64,000 nucleotides of DNA. Origin: Taishania sp045629585. GTDB lineage: Bacteria; Bacteroidota; Bacteroidia; Flavobacteriales_D; Crocinitomicaceae. The first letter of the stretch is position 1. Every line of letters begins with the position of its first letter. Under the pieces are notes generated by a model. That model did no database searches, was not told the origin of the DNA, and was given only the letters and a program-made list of their open reading frames with translations. Location of the stretch: contig JAZQRM010000077.1 of NCBI GenBank assembly GCA_045629585.1, forward strand, positions 1 to 64,000, given 5' to 3'. The translations under genes and the position numbers were made by a program. Shown in pieces: positions 58,714 to 64,000 of this stretch.

Positions 58714-59322
58714 ATGGCAAGATATACTGGTCCTACTTCAAAAATCGCTCGTCGTTTTAAAGATCCTATCTTCGGAGCGGACAAAGCGTTAGAAAAAAGA
58801 CCTTACGGTCCAGGTCAACACGGACCTAACAAACGTCGTGGTAACAAACAGTCTGAATATGCTATTCAGTTGGGTGAAAAACAAAAAGCAAAGTATACTT
58901 ACGGTATCTTAGAGCGTCAATTCTCTAATTTATTTAAGAAAGCTTCTGCTATGAAAGGTATTACAGGTGAAAACTTATTACAATTGTGTGAGTTACGTTT
59001 AGATAATACTGTTTACCGCCTTGGTGTAGCACCTACTCGTAGAGCGGCTCGTCAGTTGGTTACACACAAACACATCACTGTGAACGGTGAAATCGTAAAC
59101 ATTCCTTCTTACACATTGAAGGCTGGTGACGTTATTAGTGTACGTGAGAAATCTAAGTCTTTAGAGGCAATTACTAGCTCATTGTCAACTAGCTCGAAAA
59201 ACTTCGATTGGTTAGCATGGGATTCTACAGCTAAGAATGGGAAAGTAATTTCTATTCCTGCACGTGATATGATTCCTGAGAATATCAAGGAGCAATTGAT
59301 CGTAGAATTGTACTCTAAATAA
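58714..59322 (+). CDS. rpsD: 30S ribosomal protein S4
   Basis: Starts 30S assembly; represses its own operon in several phyla. ARYTGPTSKIARRFKDPIFG, KRPYGPGQHGP, and the RNA-binding domain LDNTVYRLGVAPTRRAARQL with VTHKHITVNG are typical. Length 202. The ATG at 58687 was rejected because it lies inside the leader hairpin and would add nine unconserved residues. Confidence 0.98.
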   Translation: MARYTGPTSKIARRFKDPIFGADKALEKRPYGPGQHGPNKRRGNKQSEYAIQLGEKQKAKYTYGILERQFSNLFKKASAMKGITGENLLQLCELRLDNTVYRLGVAPTRRAARQLVTHKHITVNGEIVNIPSYTLKAGDVISVREKSKSLEAITSSLSTSSKNFDWLAWDSTAKNGKVISIPARDMIPENIKEQLIVELYSK

Positions 59323-59343
59323 TAAATATTAACAATCATTGGA

Positions 59344-59399
59344 TTGGAGCCAAAGGGCCTATTAGATTTTCTTCACTCTTTTAGGCCGCGCAACTCCAA
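59344..59399 (+). promoter_or_regulatory. Leader stem-loop before rpoA
   Basis: Two nested stems: the outer TTGGAG (59344-59349) with CTCCAA (59394-59399), and the inner GGCCTA (59356-59361) with TAGGCC (59382-59387). The inner loop is 20 bases and pyrimidine-rich, and there are internal loops of six bases on each side. The structure fills most of the 101-base gap. No T run, so not a terminator. Confidence 0.6.
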
Positions 59400-59423
59400 A
59401 ACAATTAAAAAGAAGAACAATAA

Positions 59424-60416
59424 ATGGCAATTCTAGACTTTCAAAAGCCGGATAAAGTTATCATGATTCAATCGGATGACTTCCACGGACAATTTGAGTT
59501 CAGACCGTTAGAACCAGGTTATGGTATTACAGTTGGTAACTCTTTACGTCGTATTTTACTTTCATCATTGGAAGGTTTCGCAATTTCTTCTGTAAGAATT
59601 GAAGGAGCTGACCATGAATTTACTACTATTAAAGGAGTGGTAGAGGATGTTACTGAAATCATCTTGAACTTAAAACAAGTTCGCTTTAAGCAACAAATTG
59701 AAGGGACAGATAACGAAACTGTAGTAGTTTCTTTGTCTGGTCAAGAAACTTTGACTGCTGGTGATTTAGGTAAATTTACTTCTGCTTTCCAAGTTTTAAA
59801 TTCAGACTTAGTTATTTGTAACATGGATCCATCTGTTAAAATTGAGATGGAGTTAACGATCATTAAAGGTCGTGGATATGTTCCAGCTGAGGAAAATAAA
59901 ATCAGTGGTGCACCATTCGGTACAATTTTCGTAGATTCTATTTTTACTCCAATTAAAAACGTTAAGTACGAAATCGAAAACTATCGTGTGGAGCAAAAAA
60001 CGGATTACGAAAAACTTGTTTTTGATATCGTAACTGATGGTTCAGTGCATCCAAAAGAAGCATTGAAAGAAGCTGCAAAGATTTTGATTCACCACTTCAT
60101 GTTATTCTCCGACGAGCGAATCACTTTAGATAGCGAAGTTAAAGCCGAAACAGAAGAGTTTGATGAGACTTCTTTACACATGCGTCAGTTGTTAAAAACA
60201 AAGTTAGTTGACATGGATTTGTCAGTACGCGCTTTGAACTGTTTGAAAGCAGCAGACGTTGAAACATTAGGTGACTTAGTTTCTTACAACAAAAATGATT
60301 TATTGAAATTCCGTAATTTCGGTAAAAAATCATTAACGGAGTTAGAAGACTTAGTTGATTCTAAAGGTTTAAACTTTGGAATGAATGTTTCTAAATATAA
60401 ATTAGACAAGGATTAG
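59424..60416 (+). CDS. rpoA: DNA-directed RNA polymerase subunit alpha
   Basis: The assembly platform of RNA polymerase and target of activators. PLEPGYGITVGNSLRRILLS and the ASAVRIEG-type AISSVRIEGADHEF in the N-terminal domain, and the C-terminal DNA-binding domain with SVRALNCLKAADVETLGDL and KFRNFGKKSLTELEDLV. Length 330. It has an unusually structured leader of its own inside the alpha operon. Confidence 0.98.
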   Translation: MAILDFQKPDKVIMIQSDDFHGQFEFRPLEPGYGITVGNSLRRILLSSLEGFAISSVRIEGADHEFTTIKGVVEDVTEIILNLKQVRFKQQIEGTDNETVVVSLSGQETLTAGDLGKFTSAFQVLNSDLVICNMDPSVKIEMELTIIKGRGYVPAEENKISGAPFGTIFVDSIFTPIKNVKYEIENYRVEQKTDYEKLVFDIVTDGSVHPKEALKEAAKILIHHFMLFSDERITLDSEVKAETEEFDETSLHMRQLLKTKLVDMDLSVRALNCLKAADVETLGDLVSYNKNDLLKFRNFGKKSLTELEDLVDSKGLNFGMNVSKYKLDKD

Positions 60417-60470
60417 TATCGCAATTACTATGTAAAATGACGTAATAGGTGGTAGATACAGCGCGATACT
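60415..60470 (+). promoter_or_regulatory. Leader stem-loop before rplQ
   Basis: AGTATCGC (60415-60422) pairs perfectly with GCGATACT (60463-60470). Inside, ATTAC (60424-60428) pairs with GTAAT (60442-60446). The outer stem begins with the last two bases of the rpoA stop codon, so ribosomes ending rpoA translation would melt it. A weak T-rich stretch follows. It could be a regulatory leader or a processing site. Confidence 0.6.
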
Positions 60471-60510
60471 TTATTGTTTCTATTAACCGTTACTTACGAA
60501 ATTTAATAAA

Positions 60511-61014
60511 ATGAGACACGGAAAAAAAGTAAATCATTTAGGTAGAACTGCTTCTCACAGAAAAGCAATGTTATCTAATATGGCAGCTTCTTTGATTATG
60601 CACAAACGTATTACTACGACTGTTGCTAAAGCAAAAGCTTTACGTACTTACGTTGAGCCTTTAATTACAAAATCTAAAGAAGATATTACTCACAACAGAA
60701 GAACTGTTTTTAGTTATTTACAAAACAAAGAAGCTGTTTCTGAGTTATTCCGCGAAGTAGCTCCTAAAGTTGCTGATCGTCCAGGTGGATATACTCGTAT
60801 TATTCGTCTTGGTTACCGTTTAGGTGATAACGCAGAAATGTGTATGATCGAATTGGTAGACTTCAATGAAATCTATTCTAACGGTAAAGAAAAGAAAACA
60901 ACTCGTCGTTCTAGAAGAGCTGGAACTAAAGCAACTGATGCTGTTGAGGCAAATGTTGTTGAGGATGTTGAAACTCCTGAAGCACCAGCTGCAGAAGAGA
61001 AAACTGAAGAATAA
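60511..61014 (+). CDS. rplQ: 50S ribosomal protein L17 with acidic C-terminal tail
   Basis: RHGKKVNHLGRTASHRKAML starts it; RITTTVAKAKALRTYVEPL and GGYTRIIRLGYRLGDNAEMC are conserved. The core ends near residue 125. A 40-residue tail follows, first basic (KKTTRRSRRAG) and then acidic (VEDVETPEAPAAEEKTEE), longer than in E. coli and usual in the phylum. Last ribosomal gene, closed by a strong terminator. Confidence 0.97.
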   Translation: MRHGKKVNHLGRTASHRKAMLSNMAASLIMHKRITTTVAKAKALRTYVEPLITKSKEDITHNRRTVFSYLQNKEAVSELFREVAPKVADRPGGYTRIIRLGYRLGDNAEMCMIELVDFNEIYSNGKEKKTTRRSRRAGTKATDAVEANVVEDVETPEAPAAEEKTEE

Positions 61015-61033
61015 TTTGAATGATTGTTCATAT

Positions 61034-61068
61034 AAAAGGGTAGTGTTTTTAACATTACCCTTTTTTTT
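61034..61068 (+). terminator. Terminator of the ribosomal block
   Basis: AAAAGGGTA and TACCCTTTT form the main stem, with an inner TGTT/AACA stem after a G/T pair, and eight T at the end. Confidence 0.9.
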
Positions 61069-61103
61069 ATGACTTATTATCGCAAACCTTTTACTAAATC
61101 GAT

Positions 61104-61111
61104 TAATTTTG
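61104..61111 (+). promoter_or_regulatory. -7 element for carA-eno
   Basis: TAATTTTG is an exact match, 15 bases before the carA ATG at 61126. It lies inside the longer open frame and so favours the later start. Confidence 0.55.
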
Positions 61112-61125
61112 CAAAAAAAATAAGA

Positions 61126-62229
61126 ATGGAAAACAATAATCCAGCTGTTCTGGTTTTAGAAGATGGAACAGTGTTTCAAGGTGTAGCTGTAGGTAAAATT
61201 GGTACTACAACTGGTGAGATAGCTTTTAACACTGGAATGACCGGTTATCAAGAATTGTTCACCGATCCGTCCTACTATGGTCAAATTTTGATTATGACTA
61301 CCGCTCACATCGGTAATTATGGTGTGCATGCTGAGGAAGTGGAGTCTGAATCAATTAAAATTGCTGGGTTAGTAACCAAGAAGTTTTCTAGAGATTATTC
61401 AAGGCCTTCAGCGGAATCATCGCTACAAGATTATATGGATGATAATGGCTGCGTAGGTATTTCAGAAATTGATACCCGCGCCTTAGTTCGTCATGTTCGC
61501 CAAAAAGGAGCAATGAATGCTATTATCTCTTCTGATGAATTGGATGTTGAGGTTTTGAAAGAGAAGCTAAAATTGGTTCCTTCAATGGATGGATTAGAGC
61601 TTTCTTCTTTTGTTGCTACTAAAGATCCTTACGAAGTTAAAGATGAGAATTCGATTTATCGTGTTTCTTTAATTGATTTTGGGGTAAAGACGAATATTGT
61701 TCGTTGTTTGGTTGATAGAGGTTGCCATGTCAAGGTTTTTCCAATGGACGCAAGCTATGAAGATCTATTGTCCTTTAGCCCTGATGGAATAATGTTGTCA
61801 AACGGACCCGGTGATCCTTCTGCTATGCCAAAGCAAATTGAATTGGTTAAGGAAGTTGTAAAAGGTGGTTTGCCAACTTTTGGAATATGTTTGGGGCACC
61901 AATTATTAGGTTTATCTCAAGGTTTAAAGACAGAGAAGATGTTTAATGGACATCGTGGGATTAATCATCCAATTAAGAATCTTAAGACTGGAAAAGGTGA
62001 AATCACTTCGCAAAATCATGGTTTCGTAATATCACGTGAGTCCCTAGAGGCTAATGATGCTATTGCTTTAACTCATGTACATTTAAATGATAATACTGTC
62101 GCTGGAATTGAATTGATTGGGAAACCTGTATTTTCGGTACAGTACCATCCTGAATCATCTGCAGGACCTCACGACTCAAGATATTTATTTGATCAATTTA
62201 TTGATACTATTAAATCCTTCAAAAAATGA
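61126..62229 (+). CDS. carA: Carbamoyl-phosphate synthase, small subunit
   Basis: Splits glutamine and passes ammonia to CarB for carbamoyl phosphate, used for arginine and pyrimidines. The glutaminase Cys is in FGICLGHQLLGL and the His/Glu pair in VQYHPESSAGP; the N-terminal GEIAFNTGMTGYQE is typical. Start MENNNPAVL at 61126, downstream of the -7 element; 367 residues. Its TGA overlaps the eno ATG by four bases. carB is elsewhere. Confidence 0.96.
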   Translation: MENNNPAVLVLEDGTVFQGVAVGKIGTTTGEIAFNTGMTGYQELFTDPSYYGQILIMTTAHIGNYGVHAEEVESESIKIAGLVTKKFSRDYSRPSAESSLQDYMDDNGCVGISEIDTRALVRHVRQKGAMNAIISSDELDVEVLKEKLKLVPSMDGLELSSFVATKDPYEVKDENSIYRVSLIDFGVKTNIVRCLVDRGCHVKVFPMDASYEDLLSFSPDGIMLSNGPGDPSAMPKQIELVKEVVKGGLPTFGICLGHQLLGLSQGLKTEKMFNGHRGINHPIKNLKTGKGEITSQNHGFVISRESLEANDAIALTHVHLNDNTVAGIELIGKPVFSVQYHPESSAGPHDSRYLFDQFIDTIKSFKK

Positions 62230-63509
62230 CACAAATTGTAAAGGTTATTGGACGCCAAATCTTGGACTCCAGAGGAAATCCAACTGTTGAAGTTGATGTG
62301 ATCACTTCAAGTGGAGTATTAGGACGAGCTGCTGTTCCTTCTGGAGCTTCAACAGGCATACATGAAGCTGTTGAATTAAGAGATGGTGATCAGTCAAAAT
62401 ATCTTGGGAAAGGTGTTTTGAAGGCGGTTGCTAATGTAAATGGAATTATTAATGATGCTTTGTTAGGTTTAGATGTAACCCAGCAAAAAATGATTGATCA
62501 TATTCTTTTGCAATTAGACGGGACTGATAATAAATCTAATTTGGGTGCTAATGCTATACTAGGGACTTCTTTGGCTGTTGCGCAAGCGGCTGCAGACGAA
62601 TGTGGGTTAAGCTTGTTTCAATATGTAGGAGGTGTTGGTGCTGTTACTTTACCTGTACCAATGATGAATATTTTAAATGGAGGTTCTCATGCGGATAACA
62701 AGATAGATATTCAGGAATTTATGGTGATGCCTTTTGGCGCGTCTTCTTTCTCTGAAGGTTTACGTTGGGGAACTGAAATTTTCCACCACCTTAAGTCTGT
62801 TTTAAAAGCGAAAGGAATGTCTACTAACGTTGGAGATGAAGGAGGGTTTGCTCCTAATTTAGGGTCTAACGAAGAAGCTATTCAAGTGGTTTTGGAGGCT
62901 ATAGAAAAGGCTGGATTTGTTGCTGGTAAAGACGTGTATATTGCTTTAGATGCTGCTTCTTCTGAATTTCACAAAGATGGTAAGTATCATTTTGAATCAA
63001 CTGGTGAAGTTCTTTCTTCAGAAGAAATGGTTCAGTTTTGGGCGGATTGGTGTGAAAAATATCCAATTATCTCGATTGAGGATGGATTAGCTGAAGATGA
63101 TTGGGCAGGTTGGAAATTGTTAACTGAAAAGATTGGAGACAAAGTTCAGCTTGTCGGTGATGATTTATTTGTAACAAATACAAAACGTCTTAAACGAGGA
63201 ATTGACACAAATACAGCTAACTCCATTTTGGTTAAAGTGAATCAAATTGGTACTTTAACTGAAACTATTGAGGCGGTTCAGTTAGCGACACGTAATGGTT
63301 ATACATCAGTGATGTCACACAGATCTGGTGAAACAGAAGACAATACAATTGCTGATTTAGCGGTAGCATTAAACTGTGGGCAAATTAAGACGGGTTCTGC
63401 TTCTCGTTCTGATCGTATGTCTAAATACAATCAATTATTGCGTATAGAAGAGGAATTAGGCGATTCTGCCTATTATCCTGGAATGAATTTCAAGTTCATC
63501 AAAAAATAA
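62226..63509 (+). CDS. eno: Enolase
   Basis: Converts 2-phosphoglycerate to phosphoenolpyruvate in glycolysis. ILDSRGNPTVEVDV opens it, the signature LVKVNQIGTLTET is near residue 340, and SHRSGETEDNTIADLAVAL and GQIKTGSASRSDR complete the active site. Length 427. Overlaps carA by ATGA, which couples it to a nucleotide/arginine gene. Confidence 0.98.
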   Translation: MTQIVKVIGRQILDSRGNPTVEVDVITSSGVLGRAAVPSGASTGIHEAVELRDGDQSKYLGKGVLKAVANVNGIINDALLGLDVTQQKMIDHILLQLDGTDNKSNLGANAILGTSLAVAQAAADECGLSLFQYVGGVGAVTLPVPMMNILNGGSHADNKIDIQEFMVMPFGASSFSEGLRWGTEIFHHLKSVLKAKGMSTNVGDEGGFAPNLGSNEEAIQVVLEAIEKAGFVAGKDVYIALDAASSEFHKDGKYHFESTGEVLSSEEMVQFWADWCEKYPIISIEDGLAEDDWAGWKLLTEKIGDKVQLVGDDLFVTNTKRLKRGIDTNTANSILVKVNQIGTLTETIEAVQLATRNGYTSVMSHRSGETEDNTIADLAVALNCGQIKTGSASRSDRMSKYNQLLRIEEELGDSAYYPGMNFKFIKK

Positions 63510-63525
63510 GTAGTTTACTACAATA

Positions 63526-63558
63526 AAAAAGTCCCGTTTATTGCAAACGGGACTTTTT
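63526..63558. terminator. Bidirectional terminator between eno and the FKBP gene
   Basis: AAAAAGTCCCGTTT and its exact complement form a 14-bp stem with a five-base loop; A5 on one side and T5 on the other serve both converging genes. Confidence 0.92.
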
Positions 63559-63562
63559 GTTT

Positions 63563-64000
63563 TTAATGACCTTCACCTGGCGCGTGTGAGGAGTGATCGT
63601 GAATATCGAGTACCTCTAGGTCAAAAATAAGATCCGAGTACGGAGGGATAGCTCCTGGACGTCCTTGTGCTCCGTATGCGTCATAGTAAGGGATGAAGAT
63701 TTTTATTTTCCCTCCTTTACCAACTAATTTTAATCCTTCTTCAAAACCTGGAATCATACGATTTACCATGTATTGAAATTTCATAGGTGTTTTTCGATCA
63801 TAAGAAGAATCAAATTGTTTTCCATCTCTGCGGAATGTTCCTTTGTAATGTATTGTTAATTCCGTTCCTGTTTCTGGACGCAATTCATTTCCGGGATTCT
63901 CAACAACAAATAATAGTCCTGTTGATGTTTGCTGCACATTTGGATAATTTGCTTTTACGGCAGCAAGCATCTCAGCGGCATAATCTTCCTTGGATAATTT
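63563..64000 (-). CDS. FKBP-type peptidyl-prolyl isomerase, 5' end beyond the window
   Basis: A proline isomerase helping proteins fold. The FKBP core is clear: LTIHYKGTFRRDGKQFDSSY, then MIPGFEEGLKLVGKGGKIKI, GPYDAYGAQG-like IPYYDAYGAQGRPGAIP and the final LIFDLEVLDI. The end is His-rich (HDHSSHAPGEGH). The frame stays open upstream of the Met at 63970 to the window edge (LSKEDYAAE), so the gene is partial here. A signal peptide, if any, lies outside. Confidence 0.85.
   Translation of the reverse strand, partial: KLSKEDYAAEMLAAVKANYPNVQQTSTGLLFVVENPGNELRPETGTELTIHYKGTFRRDGKQFDSSYDRKTPMKFQYMVNRMIPGFEEGLKLVGKGGKIKIFIPYYDAYGAQGRPGAIPPYSDLIFDLEVLDIHDHSSHAPGEGH

Overview
The window looks like chromosomal DNA of a free-living member of the Bacteroidota, most likely order Flavobacteriales. 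Supporting signs are AT-rich DNA, many exact TAnnTTTG -7 promoter elements, start codons without clear Shine-Dalgarno sequences, the gene order str-S10-spc-alpha without a tuf gene and followed by carA-eno, and families typical of this phylum (DUF6089, DUF5686-type outer-membrane proteins, DUF4230, short-chain threonine dehydrogenase, LemA with an M48 protease). The genus cannot be fixed from the sequence alone; a Crocinitomicaceae-like lineage is a guess. I saw no phage, insertion sequence, CRISPR array or tRNA.

Layout. 1-1378: the 5S rRNA that ends an rRNA operon, its terminator, then about 750 bases of gene-free mosaic repeats (degraded 5S tails, terminator copies and a small palindromic unit) and a quiet stretch. 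1379-9778: lemA and an M48 protease; an FtsX-type permease with an unusual inserted domain; a NamZ-like muramidase; then, on the minus strand, the aromatic amino-acid degradation genes hmgA, hpd and kynA, with purE overlapping kynA. 10089-18175: tdh, a secreted MORN-repeat protein, deoC followed by two odd proteins that look like decayed aldehyde dehydrogenases, gcvH with a VanZ-like protein, and prfB-arsC-speA. 18252-29546: cell-envelope genes (DUF6089 protein, manC, MlaEF transporter, BamA/TamA-like protein, lptB with a large outer-membrane protein, tatC) plus two small lipoproteins. 29723-40915: recQ, an M20 hydrolase with tandem DUF4230 genes, a bifunctional nuclease-nupG-LuxE-like acyl ligase operon, etfBA and pdhB. 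40984-43541: an MBOAT O-acyltransferase and an AlgX-like partner. 43812-61014: one continuous block of 30 ribosomal protein, translation factor, secY and rpoA genes. 61126-64000: carA, eno and the 3' part of an FKBP-type isomerase cut by the window edge.

How it works together. The left half is housekeeping and catabolism: tyrosine and tryptophan breakdown, threonine and deoxyribose breakdown, glycine cleavage, and electron-transfer flavoprotein plus pyruvate dehydrogenase feeding central metabolism. The middle maintains the outer membrane. The right half makes the translation machinery. The most interesting signal is regulatory. Each of the four longest gaps inside the spc/alpha part of the ribosomal block (before rpsH, rpsD, rpoA and rplQ), and the very 5' end of the str transcript, contains its own strong stem-loop. 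These look like a distributed set of RNA leaders. Other second-look items are the 5S-derived mosaic, the Ig-like insert in the FtsX permease, the two ALDH-like genes behind deoC, and apparently leaderless promoters at prfB and tatC.
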